From assembly GCA_947164965.1 (NCBI GenBank), contig CAMUYR010000006.1, positions 62,001 to 126,000 of the forward strand: 64,000 nt of DNA, in the 5' to 3' direction. The DNA comes from an uncultured Prevotella sp. GTDB lineage: Bacteria; Bacteroidota; Bacteroidia; Bacteroidales; Bacteroidaceae. The position numbers and the translations under genes were made by a program. The stretch's first letter is position 1; every line of letters begins with the position of its first letter. The notes under the pieces were generated by a model. That model saw only the letters and a program-made list of their open reading frames with translations. It did not search any database and was not told the DNA's origin. This document shows positions 27,701-35,782 of this stretch, one piece after another.

Positions 27701-29376
27701 GAATCGACAGTTGCCAAAGCATGCCCGTTACGAACCTCTGCCTGCGCTGTCATATTCGTCAGATTCAGATGTCCATAACGCAGCTGGCTGATTTTGGCAT
27801 CCGCCTGCATTGTGGTACGTGGTGACAAGAAGTCCGTACCCTGTCCACGAGCATTCAAATCGGCAGTAATGGTATAGATAGAGTCACGAGGCATGAAGTG
27901 ATGAAGGTTCAGGTTCCGAATATTCACCTTAGCGTCATAGCGCATCACGTCGGCATTCAGATTACCCTTCACTTTCACTACACCACCAGCCTCTCTGGCA
28001 GTGATGTCTGCCATATATTGTGCACCATCAGCTTTCACCCTACCCTCAGCACTCATGGGTGGAATTCGGTAGTTGCGCTGCACATCACGAGGCATCATGG
28101 CTTTTACAAAGTCCAGATTCTGCGTCTTGGCATTAAACTGCACATCGGCTCTCAGTCGTTTCGGATCAGTCACATTCGCCACAAAGCCATCGGCCTTTGC
28201 ATAGAAAGCAGTAGGAAGGGCAATGTCCAGATCGTTAAACTCCATATAGTCCATATTGCCACGTGCAGAACCCTTGATATTCAACGGATAGTATGGCCAA
28301 CGGTCACGCATAGCTGGTGGCAGGTCACCCATAAATTGCATCAGGTCCTTGCGACCAACCTGCGCATCCAATCTCAGACGCATCTTACCTGGATTAATGC
28401 TATCCATCAACGACAGAGGCATATCCATCTCGACATAAATGTCACTCTCTGGCGTCTTCAATCTGAAACGAGGCAGTTTGATGCTTCCGTTTTCCATAGC
28501 CACAGGTCCGCTGAGGTCTGTTATCTGCAGACCACTCTTCTCCTTCACAGCTACATGTCGCATGTAGAGCCGTAAGGTGGGGTCGTGATAATAGATGGAG
28601 TCGATGCCGATATTAATGTTTTTCAGATCCAGATGGTTGTAGTCCAATCCCTCTATGCGTGGTTGGAAGTTCTGGTCGTAGGCCAGTGCGCCGTTATTCC
28701 AGTCCACACTACCAACGGTATATGTTTGGGTCTCAAGATCAACAAGTGCCTGCCTGGCTGTCAACGTACCAAAATGCGACTTCACACTCATCGTGTCGCC
28801 AGGCATATGCAGGGCCAAATCGGTACGCTCGATAACGATGCTATCGATATTAATCTTCCAGAAATTTTCAGATTTTGTTGTATCCTCAGGTACTGAGTCA
28901 TTCAACTGGATATCCAATTGTGCGTTTTCCAGTCGGGCCCCATTCACCTCCACTGTCTGCTTATCCAAATCGATGCCTCTGCTAGCTACAAAGAGACGAT
29001 CGAAGCGTCCTTTTACGCGTGCTGCTTCCACAAAGCCGTTGGTGTTCAGTTGGGTGTTGGTCACCTCTAATTGGTTCAGCACAACACGATGATCTATCAG
29101 TGGCAACAGCTGCACGTCGACCACCATCCTTTCTACGTTGGCAATGGTGTCGGGATGTTGAATGGCTTTCAGGTCGTTGATTTCCAAATCGAGCGGAAAC
29201 TTGAGTCGCACATAATCCACACTGATGTCCATGCCTGTCTTTTCAGAGACAATAGCAGCAACCTTATCGACAGCCCAATTCTGTACGGGCGGCAGATAAA
29301 GCAATACTGTCAGCAATAGGAACAACAGTAAGGGACTAAGCAGAATGCCCAAAATCCACCAGAATGCTTTCTTCAT
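24748..29376 (-). CDS. tamB: TamB-like translocation and assembly protein
   Basis: A 1,542-residue bridging protein anchored in the inner membrane by an N-terminal segment (AFWWILGILLSPLLLFLLLT) with a very long periplasmic beta-taco body. AsmA-like features follow the anchor (VSEKTGMDISVDYVRLKFP), and the C-terminal DUF490/TamB domain includes GSYIEFTGEIMNPTLNI and the strands near the end. TamB proteins work with TamA/TamL or move phospholipids between membranes. The start at 29376 is chosen because an upstream ATG at 29403 overlaps the -7 box TATTTTTG (29408-29401). tamL follows with a 4-bp overlap. Confidence 0.88.
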   Translation of the reverse strand: MKKAFWWILGILLSPLLLFLLLTVLLYLPPVQNWAVDKVAAIVSEKTGMDISVDYVRLKFPLDLEINDLKAIQHPDTIANVERMVVDVQLLPLIDHRVVLNQLEVTNTQLNTNGFVEAARVKGRFDRLFVASRGIDLDKQTVEVNGARLENAQLDIQLNDSVPEDTTKSENFWKINIDSIVIERTDLALHMPGDTMSVKSHFGTLTARQALVDLETQTYTVGSVDWNNGALAYDQNFQPRIEGLDYNHLDLKNINIGIDSIYYHDPTLRLYMRHVAVKEKSGLQITDLSGPVAMENGSIKLPRFRLKTPESDIYVEMDMPLSLMDSINPGKMRLRLDAQVGRKDLMQFMGDLPPAMRDRWPYYPLNIKGSARGNMDYMEFNDLDIALPTAFYAKADGFVANVTDPKRLRADVQFNAKTQNLDFVKAMMPRDVQRNYRIPPMSAEGRVKADGAQYMADITAREAGGVVKVKGNLNADVMRYDAKVNIRNLNLHHFMPRDSIYTITADLNARGQGTDFLSPRTTMQADAKISQLRYGHLNLTNMTAQAEVRNGHALATVDSRNHLLNGIVSFDALMNTKKFNGTITTEVKSADLHAMGLVENPLTLGLCGHVDVTSDLKLSHYVSGLISDIVIRDSSKSYRSEFIGLHINTKPDTTILRAQSGDLIVKMDGSGNYEDLLKKASTLGDSVMAQLEAKIIDQAAIRRLLPSMKLHIESKQNNPVANLLKSGEGIDFKDLVYDMSASPETGLNGSGHIHSLVVSDVRLDTINFRITQRPKRISFGGQIRNNKKNPQFVFNALFDGILQEKGATFGVRYYDSDNKLGARLGAQAEMVDSGIRMHLMPKEPTLGYKIFKLNDDNFVFISNKNKVEAKLDLIASDGTGVKVYTEDSDPSLQQDITVSLNKFNLDEVTSVIPYAPRMSGLMNGDYHVVQDANGRFSVAGDMSVRNMTYEHSPIGDVSTEMVYMQKGDSAHAVEARLMKDEEEIGLLTGTYYDKGDGGIDAKFLMTRLPLSLVNGFVPDQIVGLQGYGDGELNIKGTMSHPKVDGEVYLDSSYMESIPYGMRLRFDNDPVRIVNSKLLFENFTVYSQYNDSPLTVQGDVDFSDMDHMMVNLRMRARNYQIIGAKENAKSIAYGKAFVNAFARIRGPLDNLTMRGRLELLGTTDMSYVLRDSPLTTDNHLDELVKFTDFSDTTQIVVERPTLTGFNMDMTIDVSNGAHVMAYLNTDHSNYIDLTGGGTLHMIYNPTDNLRLTGRYTLSNGEMKYSLPVIPLKTFTIQDGSYIEFTGEIMNPTLNITATERTKATVSNSSGVGRSVEFDCGVKITRTLNDMGLEFTLDAPEDMQLHSELQAMSVEQRGKLAVSMLTTGMYLADGNTGAFSMNSALSSFLNSEINQITGNALRTLDLSIGMDNSTDATGATHTDYSFKFAKRFLNNRLKIAVGGKVSTGAELQQRNNSFFDNVSLEYRLDDTANKYITLFYQNNAYDWLDGYSQKYGGGFIWRRTLQKFTDIFRFKNTTPTMPVRSLTTTPRDSVRRDTLKTQRP

Positions 29377-29431
29377 ACACCTGATTTCATAAACTCCCTG
29401 CAAAAATAAGGTAAAAATCGGAAATACGAAA

Positions 29432-30109
29432 CTATTTGACCGATTTTTTTAGTGTTTCCCATAGAATATCTGCTGGTAAGGGTGCTTCTACGGCTATTTT
29501 CTCCTTTGAAACAGGATGAACAAACTCTATTCTGCGTGCCAACAGCGAGATGCTGCCATCCTGATTCGAACGCTTGGCTCCATACTTCAAGTCACCCTTG
29601 ATGGGACACCCCATCGTGGAGAGTTGGCAGCGTATCTGATGATGGCGCCCTGTCATCAGTTGTACCTCCAACAGATAGTAACGTTCCGACTCGCCAATCA
29701 GCCTGTATTTCAACTTAGCCAGTTTGCTGTTTGGCACCTCTCTGTCGTAAGCATAGCTTTTGTTCTGTTTTTCGTTCCTTACCAGCCAGTTTTGTAATAG
29801 TCCTTCCTCCGCCTCTGGTTTGTTCTGAACGATGGCCCAGTAGGTCTTATGCACCTCACCCTCGGCAAACATCTTGTTCAGTCGGGCTAGTGCTTTCGAT
29901 GTGCGGGCAAAGACTACCAATCCTGATACAGGACGATCCAAGCGATGTACTACCCCCAGAAAAACGGCTCCTGGCTTCTGATACTTCTCTTTGATATAGT
30001 CTTTAACCAACTCAGAAAGGGGGCGATCGCCAGTCTTATCGCCCTGTACGATCTCCCCACTCTGTTTGTTTACTATGATAATATGGTTGTCTTCGTAGAT
30101 GACTTCCAT
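29432..30109 (-). CDS. RluA-family pseudouridine synthase without S4 domain
   Basis: A 225-residue enzyme that isomerises uridine to pseudouridine in rRNA or tRNA. The catalytic aspartate is D58 in VVHRLDRPVSGLVVFA. Other family marks are KTYWAIV, the MTGRHHQIRCQL loop and CPIKGDLKYG. It lacks the N-terminal S4 RNA-binding domain found in RluC and RluD, like the shorter RluA and TruC types. It begins 9 bp after the fabG stop codon and is probably in one transcript with the TetR regulator and fabG. The target nucleotide cannot be deduced. Confidence 0.85.
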   Translation of the reverse strand: MEVIYEDNHIIIVNKQSGEIVQGDKTGDRPLSELVKDYIKEKYQKPGAVFLGVVHRLDRPVSGLVVFARTSKALARLNKMFAEGEVHKTYWAIVQNKPEAEEGLLQNWLVRNEKQNKSYAYDREVPNSKLAKLKYRLIGESERYYLLEVQLMTGRHHQIRCQLSTMGCPIKGDLKYGAKRSNQDGSISLLARRIEFVHPVSKEKIAVEAPLPADILWETLKKSVK

Positions 30110-30118
30110 ACGCTCTGA

Positions 30119-30856
30119 TTACATGTTCATACCACCATCAACCTGAATAACCTGTCCGCTTACGTAGCTCGACATGTCAGAAGCCAGGAACGTAGCAACA
30201 TTGGCGATGTCCTCAACCTGTCCACCACGACGCAGAGGAATCTTGTTGCACCACTCTTTGCGGATGTCCTCAGGCAGAGCAGCAGTCATAGCTGTCTCGA
30301 TGAATCCAGGAGCGATAGCGTTGGCACGGATACCCTTTGGTCCCATCTCCTGAGCGATACTCTTAGCCAGAGCGATAAGTCCTGCCTTTGAAGCAGCGTA
30401 GTTAGCCTGACCAGCGTTACCGTGTACACCTACTACAGATGCCATGTTGATAATAGAACCGCCACGCTGACGCATCATTACAGGCACACATGCGTGAATG
30501 AAGTTGAATGCACTCTTCAGGTTTACTGCGATAACAGCATCCCACTGCTGCTCAGTCATACGCAGCATCAGTCCGTCCTTAGTGATACCAGCGTTGTTAA
30601 CCAGAATATCAATTGAACCAAACTCTTCCTTAACTGCCTTTACAACTTCCTCAGTCTGAGCAAAGTCGGCTGCGTTTGATGCATAGCTCTTAGCCTTTAC
30701 GCCAAGTGCAGCAATCTCCTTCTCAGTCTCCTCGTTAATCTCAAGGTCGGTGAATGCGATGTTACAGCCCTCAGAGGCGTACTTCAGTGCGATAGCCTTT
30801 CCGATACCGCGTGCAGCACCTGTAATAAGCGCTGTCTTACCACTTAATAATCCCAT
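30119..30856 (-). CDS. fabG: 3-oxoacyl-[acyl-carrier-protein] reductase
   Basis: A 245-residue short-chain dehydrogenase that reduces 3-ketoacyl-ACP with NADPH in fatty-acid elongation. The cofactor loop is TGAARGIGKAIA, followed by NNAG, the catalytic serine in INMASVVG and the YAASK pair of Tyr and Lys. The C-terminal GQVIQVDGGMNM is characteristic of FabG. It starts 35 bp after the TetR-family gene, a pairing that suggests control by that regulator. Confidence 0.9.
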   Translation of the reverse strand: MGLLSGKTALITGAARGIGKAIALKYASEGCNIAFTDLEINEETEKEIAALGVKAKSYASNAADFAQTEEVVKAVKEEFGSIDILVNNAGITKDGLMLRMTEQQWDAVIAVNLKSAFNFIHACVPVMMRQRGGSIINMASVVGVHGNAGQANYAASKAGLIALAKSIAQEMGPKGIRANAIAPGFIETAMTAALPEDIRKEWCNKIPLRRGGQVEDIANVATFLASDMSSYVSGQVIQVDGGMNM

Positions 30857-30891
30857 AATTCTTTTCTTATTGATGATTTACAATTCAATTC

Positions 30892-31479
30892 TTATCTTAA
30901 TTTTCCCAATGCACCATATACCACCTTTGCTACTTGTGGCTTGGTGTCCTCTTCCCGCATACCATGTGCAATACGTCCGTAGATATAAGGAACTTCCAGA
31001 CCCTTGATACAGTAGTGGGTGATATCTGCTACGAGGTCGACGTTATCGATATCAAACTCGCCGTCCTCCTTACCCTCCGTATACACCTTGCGGAACAGTT
31101 CGATTTCAGCATCGTCAAAATGCTTGCGAACCTTCTCCACCATCCAGATATTACGGAAGAACTCAGCTCTCAGGTTACCATTGCGAACAACCGTCTCACG
31201 TATCATGCTCAGATGCGTATAGATCAGCTCGATAATCTTATCCTGCGGACGAATCTTACGGGCAGCCACCTCGTCGAGTTTGTCGCTCAGTCGCTCCAGC
31301 TCACCCTCGATGACAGCATAGTATATCTCATCCTTCGATTTAAAATAGGTATAGAGCGTACGCCTACCCTTACCAGAAGCAAGGGCAATGTCGTTCATTG
31401 TAGTGCTCTCCAATCCGTTTTTGGCAAACAGCTGACGAGCCACATCTACCAGTTTCTGCCTAGTTTTCGATACTGACAT
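30892..31479 (-). CDS. TetR/AcrR-family transcriptional regulator upstream of fabG
   Basis: A 195-residue DNA-binding protein. The N-terminal helix-turn-helix spans about residues 8-55 (ARQLFAKNGLESTTMNDIA and RRTLYTYFKSKDEIYYAVI), with a variable ligand-binding helical domain behind it. It is the first gene before fabG and the pseudouridine synthase, so it probably represses its own operon in response to a lipid or acyl ligand; this is inferred from position. A strong GGGAGG ribosome-binding site precedes the ATG, unusual for this phylum. Confidence 0.85.
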   Translation of the reverse strand: MSVSKTRQKLVDVARQLFAKNGLESTTMNDIALASGKGRRTLYTYFKSKDEIYYAVIEGELERLSDKLDEVAARKIRPQDKIIELIYTHLSMIRETVVRNGNLRAEFFRNIWMVEKVRKHFDDAEIELFRKVYTEGKEDGEFDIDNVDLVADITHYCIKGLEVPYIYGRIAHGMREEDTKPQVAKVVYGALGKLR

Positions 31480-31505
31480 ATTTCAATCCTCCCAGAATTT
31501 CAGAT

Positions 31506-31559
31506 TGCACATTAACGATACTGTGTGCAAAAGTAGAAAAAACCCTTGAAACGACCAAA
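31506..31559 (-). promoter_or_regulatory. Promoter of the tetR-fabG operon with overlapping inverted repeat
   Basis: On the minus strand TTTG (31559-31556), a 20-bp spacer and TACTTTTG (31535-31528) form a consensus promoter. An inverted repeat TGCACA (31506-31511) / TGTGCA (31524-31529), spaced by 12 bp, spans the start of transcription. That is a suitable place for TetR-type autorepression, although the arms are short. Confidence 0.55.
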
Positions 31560-31615
31560 CTTTTCTGCATAAATTCTTTTAAATTACCTATTTTTGACGA
31601 TTTTCTGCAAAAATA

Positions 31616-31647
31616 TTTGGTTATTTCCCAAAAAAGTCGTACCTTTG
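31616..31647 (+). promoter_or_regulatory. Promoter of the initiator tRNA gene
   Basis: TTTG at 31616-31619, a 20-bp spacer and TACCTTTG at 31640-31647 match the consensus exactly. The mature tRNA begins 47 bp downstream. Confidence 0.75.
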
Positions 31648-31694
31648 CACCCGCAAAACAGGAAACGTCCTGAATTGCAGCGAAAAATTAACAT

Positions 31695-31770
31695 CGCGGA
31701 GTGGAGCAGTTGGTAGCTCGCCAGGCTCATAACCTGGAGGTCGCATGTTCGAGTCCTGCCTCCGCAACCA
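31695..31770 (+). tRNA. Initiator tRNA-fMet (anticodon CAT)
   Basis: The 76-nt sequence folds into a cloverleaf with encoded CCA (31768-31770). The acceptor arm CGCGGAG (31695-31701) pairs with CTCCGCA (31760-31766) except for the first pair, C1 and A72, the hallmark of bacterial initiator tRNA. The anticodon arm is CCAGG, loop CTCATAA, CCTGG. Two positions are unusual. The conserved G29-C41 pair is A-T, leaving two rather than three consecutive G-C pairs. The T stem GCATG/CCTGC has a T-C mismatch where GCAGG would pair. The gene has its own promoter and terminator. Confidence 0.9.
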
Positions 31771-31778
31771 ACACAAAA

Positions 31779-31820
31779 CGGGAGTACTTCCAACGAAGTA
31801 TTCCCGCTTTTCTTTTTTTC
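31779..31820. terminator. Terminator between tRNA-fMet and alanine dehydrogenase
   Basis: CGGGAGTACTTC (31779-31790) pairs with GAAGTATTCCCG (31795-31806) over 12 positions, one being G-T, with a CAAC loop. The plus strand continues into a T tract, so it ends the tRNA transcript. On the minus strand it lies just past the ald stop and may serve that gene too. Confidence 0.85.
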
Positions 31821-31831
31821 ACCCTTAAACA

Positions 31832-32947
31832 TTAGAATGTCAGCGGCTCATAAGGCAAACCGAAGACATCAGCTACGGCCTTGAATACCACCTTGCCTTC
31901 CACGATATTCAGACCCTTGGCCAGTGCCGCATCATCCTTGCAGGCCTGCTGCCAACCCTTGTCTGCCAGCGCAATAGCGTAGCGCAGAGTGGCGTTGGTC
32001 AGTGCGAGTGTTGAAGTATTGGGAACAGCACCTGGAATATTGGCCACACAATAGTGCACGATGCCCTCTTCCGTATAGACAGGTTCGCTGTGGGTAGTTG
32101 GACGCGATGTCTCGAAGCATCCTCCCTGGTCGATAGCCACATCGACGAGCACAGTGCCTGGCTCCATTAGTTTCAGCATCTCGCGGGTAATCAGATGAGG
32201 CGCTTTGTCACCAGGTACGAGCACAGAGCCTACCACAATATCGACAGTGGACAATTGCTGGCGGATATTATGCTCCGACGAATAGAGGGTATGCACGTTA
32301 GCTGGCGTCTCGATATCGAGCTGGCGCAGACGAGGCAATGACACATCAGCAATCGTCACCTCAGCACCCATACCTGCTGCCATTCGTGCCGCAGCCTCTC
32401 CTACGACACCACCTCCTAATACTAATACGCGTGTTGGCGACACACCAGGTACACCACTAATCAGTTTACCCTTGCCACCTTTGGTCTTTTGCAGATAATA
32501 AGCGCCGTTGAGCGTAGCCATACGTCCTGCCACCTCACTCATAGGCTGCAACAGAGGCAGCGAACCGTTAGGCAGCTGTACTGTCTCGTAGGCCAGACAG
32601 ACGGCACCACTCTTCAGCATAGCATCTGTCAGTTCTTTCTCGCATGCGAAATGAAAATAAGTAAACAGCAGTTGCCCTTTCCTTACCAGCGCATACTCGG
32701 GCTCAATGGGTTCCTTAACTTTTACAATCATATCACCCTCGCGATACACGTCCTCAATCGTCGGCAGTATCTTGGCTCCCGCCTTCACATAGTCGTCATC
32801 GCTGAATCCGCTACCCTCGCCAGCCGTATGCTGCACGAAGACTTCATGTCCGCGACGCGTCAGTTCTGAAACTCCCGCAGGGGTCATACCCACGCGGTTC
32901 TCATTGTTCTTAATCTCCTTGGGAATACCTACCTTACACATAAGCAT
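31832..32947 (-). CDS. ald: Alanine dehydrogenase
   Basis: A 371-residue cytoplasmic enzyme that converts L-alanine, NAD+ and water to pyruvate, ammonia and NADH, or the reverse. The start VGIPKEIKNNENRVGMTP is the family signature, with the substrate-binding lysine in MIVKVKEP and the NAD-binding loop VLVLGGGVVGEAAA. DVAIDQGGC and the closing FGLPYEP are also typical. A TTG-19-TATATTTG promoter (32981-32974 for the -7 box) lies upstream. The start at 32941 (MCKVGIPKE) is equally plausible and removes two residues. Confidence 0.92.
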   Translation of the reverse strand: MLMCKVGIPKEIKNNENRVGMTPAGVSELTRRGHEVFVQHTAGEGSGFSDDDYVKAGAKILPTIEDVYREGDMIVKVKEPIEPEYALVRKGQLLFTYFHFACEKELTDAMLKSGAVCLAYETVQLPNGSLPLLQPMSEVAGRMATLNGAYYLQKTKGGKGKLISGVPGVSPTRVLVLGGGVVGEAAARMAAGMGAEVTIADVSLPRLRQLDIETPANVHTLYSSEHNIRQQLSTVDIVVGSVLVPGDKAPHLITREMLKLMEPGTVLVDVAIDQGGCFETSRPTTHSEPVYTEEGIVHYCVANIPGAVPNTSTLALTNATLRYAIALADKGWQQACKDDAALAKGLNIVEGKVVFKAVADVFGLPYEPLTF

Positions 32948-32973
32948 ATTAGATTTTAGTTACTATGATGTTG

Positions 32974-33003
32974 CAAATATACATTTTTATTTTCAATTAT
33001 CAA
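32974..33003 (-). promoter_or_regulatory. Promoter of ald
   Basis: TTG (33003-33001) and TATATTTG (32981-32974) are spaced by 19 bp on the minus strand, 26 bp upstream of the ATG. Confidence 0.65.
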
Positions 33004-33030
33004 TGACATCTATTAAAAAAGAATAAAAAA

Positions 33031-33062
33031 TTTGATAATTCAAAACATTTTTCATACATTTG
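33031..33062 (+). promoter_or_regulatory. Promoter of the DUF4332 gene
   Basis: TTTG at 33031-33034 and TACATTTG at 33055-33062 are separated by 20 bp. A 54-nt interval precedes the ATG and includes a small TGCA-AAG-TGCA inverted repeat at 33073-33083. Confidence 0.75.
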
Positions 33063-33116
33063 CGGATGTAAATGCAAAGTGCATGTTACTAAAAAACGAC
33101 CTAAACTTATTAAATT

Positions 33117-33524
33117 ATGACTTACAAAGTAATTGACATCGAAGGTGTTGGCGAAGTTTACGCCGAGAAACTGATTGCAGCAGGCATCAAGACAGATGCA
33201 GAGTTGTTGGAGAAATGCGCTAAGCCAGCAGGCCGCAAGGCTCTGGAGGCTGAGACAGGCATCAGCGGAAAGCTGATTCTGAAGTGGGCCAACCACTGCG
33301 ATCTGTATCGCATCAACGGCGTAGGCCCTCAGTTTGCCGAACTGCTGGAGGCCAGTGGTGTAGACACCGTTAAGGAGCTGAAGCACAGAGTAGCCGAGAA
33401 CCTGCAGAAGAAGCTGGAAGAGGTGAACGCTGTGAAGAACCTGACCAATCGTGTACCTGCCGTTGTGGAGGTTCAGAAGATGATTGACCAGGCTAAGGAG
33501 CTGCCTGCAGTGATGGAGTACTAA
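33117..33524 (+). CDS. DUF4332 helix-hairpin-helix protein
   Basis: A 135-residue small cytoplasmic protein with two helix-hairpin-helix-like units, DIEGVGEVYAEKLIAAGI (about residues 8-25) and RINGVGPQFAELLEASGV (about 64-81). Together these match the DUF4332 family. HhH units usually bind DNA or RNA backbones without sequence specificity, so a nucleic-acid role is likely but unproved. It is monocistronic, with its own promoter and a strong terminator, and divergent from ald. Confidence 0.75.
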   Translation: MTYKVIDIEGVGEVYAEKLIAAGIKTDAELLEKCAKPAGRKALEAETGISGKLILKWANHCDLYRINGVGPQFAELLEASGVDTVKELKHRVAENLQKKLEEVNAVKNLTNRVPAVVEVQKMIDQAKELPAVMEY

Positions 33525-33559
33525 GCCCTTCGTTTGTTTTTTGACAAATTACTGATGTG

Positions 33560-33605
33560 ATGGACTTCGGTGGTTCAACGCAGAACTGCCAAAGTCCATT
33601 TTTCT
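33560..33605 (+). terminator. Terminator of the DUF4332 gene
   Basis: ATGGACTT (33560-33567) pairs with AAGTCCAT (33592-33599), and the inner stem GGTGGTTC (33569-33576) pairs with GAACTGCC (33583-33590) with two G-T pairs. A run of T follows. It is a long, stable hairpin. Confidence 0.85.
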
Positions 33606-33633
33606 ACTAAAACAATACACGTATTATAAAACT

Positions 33634-34392
33634 ATGAAAATCGGACTATTTATCCCCTGTTACGTGGATGCCGTTTATCCTGAGGTGGGTATGGCGACCT
33701 ACAAGTTGCTGAAGCATCTGGGCATCGATGTAACGTATCCTGAGAAACAGACCTGCTGCGGACAGCCTATGGCCAATGCGGGGTTTGAGAAGCAAGCCAT
33801 TCCTCTGGCTGAGAAATTTGAGGAGAAATTCAAGGACTTCGACTATGTGGTGGCTCCCAGCGTATCGTGTACAGCCTTCGTGAAGATAAACTATCCACGA
33901 TTGTTGGGCGGCAAAACCGCCCAAAACAACGAGGCGCACGTCTGCGAGACGGCGAAAAAGTGCATGGACGTCGTCGAATTTCTGCACGATGTGGTGAAGG
34001 TGGACCGCCGTCTGGGCACGTTCCCCCACAAGGTATCGCTGCATAATTCATGTCACGGTGTCCGCGAGTTGGGACTGTCGAGCCCCAGCGAGGAACATGT
34101 GGCTCCGTTTAATAAGATTAAGGACCTGTTGCAGTTGGTCGATGGCATCGATGTCGTAGAACCCAAGCGCCACGATGAGTGCTGCGGTTTCGGAGGTATG
34201 TTCTCTATCGAAGAGACTGCTGTCTGCGCCCAGATGGGTAAGGACAAGGTGGAGCGTCACATGCAGACGGGCGCTGAATACATTACAGGCCCCGACTGCT
34301 CTTGCCTCATGCATATGGCAGGCGTTGCCAAGAAGCAAGGCCTCGATATTAAGTTCAAACATGTTGTAGAGATTTTAGCCGCAGGATTATGA
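33634..34392 (+). CDS. lutA: Lactate utilization protein A, Fe-S oxidoreductase subunit
   Basis: A 252-residue cytoplasmic subunit of the LutABC L-lactate oxidase system (YkgE type). Two cysteine-rich CCG domains are visible: TCCGQPMANAGF with SCHGVRELG, and DECCGFGGMF with TGPDCSCLMH. These bind Fe-S clusters that pass electrons from lactate. lutB follows with a 4-bp ATGA overlap. No consensus promoter is evident between the previous terminator and this gene. Confidence 0.9.
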   Translation: MKIGLFIPCYVDAVYPEVGMATYKLLKHLGIDVTYPEKQTCCGQPMANAGFEKQAIPLAEKFEEKFKDFDYVVAPSVSCTAFVKINYPRLLGGKTAQNNEAHVCETAKKCMDVVEFLHDVVKVDRRLGTFPHKVSLHNSCHGVRELGLSSPSEEHVAPFNKIKDLLQLVDGIDVVEPKRHDECCGFGGMFSIEETAVCAQMGKDKVERHMQTGAEYITGPDCSCLMHMAGVAKKQGLDIKFKHVVEILAAGL

Positions 34393-35756
34393 GTACAGGA
34401 CATAGTAAAGCCGCCAAGCAGTTCTTGAAGAACCAGCAATACGCCCACTGGCACGATGCCACTTTCTGGGCAGTGCGCACCAAGCGCGACAATATGGCTC
34501 ACGGATTGGAAGAGTGGGAACAGCTCCGTGAAAAAGCTTCGGCCATCAAGCGCCACACCATTACCCATCTGGATGAATATCTCGACCAGTTTGCCACGAA
34601 TGCCGAGAAGAACGGCGTCGAGGTACACTGGGCGAAGGATGCCGAGGAGTTCAATGAAATCGTCTACGGCATTCTGAAGAACCACAACGTGAAGAAGATG
34701 GTGAAGTCGAAGTCGATGCTCACGGAGGAGTGCGAGATGAACCCATACCTGGAGGCTCGCGGCATAGAAGTCGTAGAGACCGATTTGGGCGAGCGCATCA
34801 TCCAGCTGAAAGGTCAGAAGCCCTCGCACATCGTGATGCCTGCCATCCATCTGAACCACGACGATGTGGGTGAACTGTTCGAAGAGAAGGGCATCTCCAA
34901 GGAGAAGGGCAACCACGACCCCACGTACCTCACATACAGAGCACGATTAAGCTTGCGCAACGAGTTTCTGACTGCCGACGCAGGTATGACGGGCGCCAAC
35001 TTCGGTATTGCCGAGACGGGCGACATCGTGGTATGCACCAACGAGGGTAATGCCGATATGTCGACATCTTGCCCCAAGCTGCACATCGCAGCCATCGGAC
35101 TGGAGAAAATCATCCCCAACTACGAGTGTCTGGCCGTGTTCCAGCGCATGCTCTGCCGAGCAGGCACAGGACAGCCCACGACAACCTACACCTCGCATTT
35201 CCGCAAGGCACGTCCAACGGCTCACCACATGCATATCATCTTGGTGGATAACGGCCGTTCGGAATGGATTGCCAACCCAGAGCATTGGGAGAGTCTGAAG
35301 TGCATCCGCTGTGGCTCGTGCATGAACACATGCCCAGTATACCGCAGAAGTGGTGGATACTCGTACAGCTACTTCATCCCTGGTCCCATCGGCATCAACC
35401 TCGGTATGCTGCGCGACCGTCAGGCCCATTCGGGCAACGTTTCGGCCTGCACACTCTGCCTGTCGTGTCAGACCGTCTGTCCCGTCAAGGTGAACCTCGG
35501 CGACCAGATCTACCTGTGGCGCCAGCAGCTCGACGAGTTCGGTACCGCCAATCCGCAGAAGAAGATGATGTGCAAGGGTATGTCGATGCTCTATGGTTCG
35601 CCAGGCCTCTACAACTTCGGCACAGCGCTCGCCCATTGGGCCAACATCATCCCATCGCCTCTCATGAACTGCGGCCTCAACCCTTGGGCTGAAGGTCACG
35701 ACATGATGAAGTTCCCCAAGAAACCGTTCCACGAGTTGATTAAGGAAATTGAGTAA
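34389..35756 (+). CDS. lutB: Lactate utilization protein B, ferredoxin-type Fe-S protein
   Basis: A 455-residue subunit of LutABC. The N-terminal LUD domain (about 60-290) is followed by two 4Fe-4S motifs, CIRCGSCMNTCPVYRRSGG and CTLCLSCQTVCPVKVNL, and a C-terminal helical segment. With LutA and LutC it oxidises L-lactate to pyruvate, feeding electrons to the quinone pool. Length and order agree with the YkgEFG operon. lutC starts 26 bp downstream. Confidence 0.9.
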   Translation: MSTGHSKAAKQFLKNQQYAHWHDATFWAVRTKRDNMAHGLEEWEQLREKASAIKRHTITHLDEYLDQFATNAEKNGVEVHWAKDAEEFNEIVYGILKNHNVKKMVKSKSMLTEECEMNPYLEARGIEVVETDLGERIIQLKGQKPSHIVMPAIHLNHDDVGELFEEKGISKEKGNHDPTYLTYRARLSLRNEFLTADAGMTGANFGIAETGDIVVCTNEGNADMSTSCPKLHIAAIGLEKIIPNYECLAVFQRMLCRAGTGQPTTTYTSHFRKARPTAHHMHIILVDNGRSEWIANPEHWESLKCIRCGSCMNTCPVYRRSGGYSYSYFIPGPIGINLGMLRDRQAHSGNVSACTLCLSCQTVCPVKVNLGDQIYLWRQQLDEFGTANPQKKMMCKGMSMLYGSPGLYNFGTALAHWANIIPSPLMNCGLNPWAEGHDMMKFPKKPFHELIKEIE

Positions 35757-35782
35757 TTGAGATAATGAGAAAATGAGAAATT

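Noticed and set aside
25027..29319. Many open frames opposite tamB
   Set aside because: They have no family signature, ribosome site or promoter and mirror the codon pattern of tamB; they are antisense shadows.
31584..31832. Small coding frame across the tRNA
   Set aside because: It is antisense to the tRNA-fMet gene and its terminator, which explain the sequence.
34947..35732. Minus-strand frame opposite lutB
   Set aside because: It is long because lutB is GC-rich with few antisense stops. It lacks family features, while lutB has complete Fe-S motifs.
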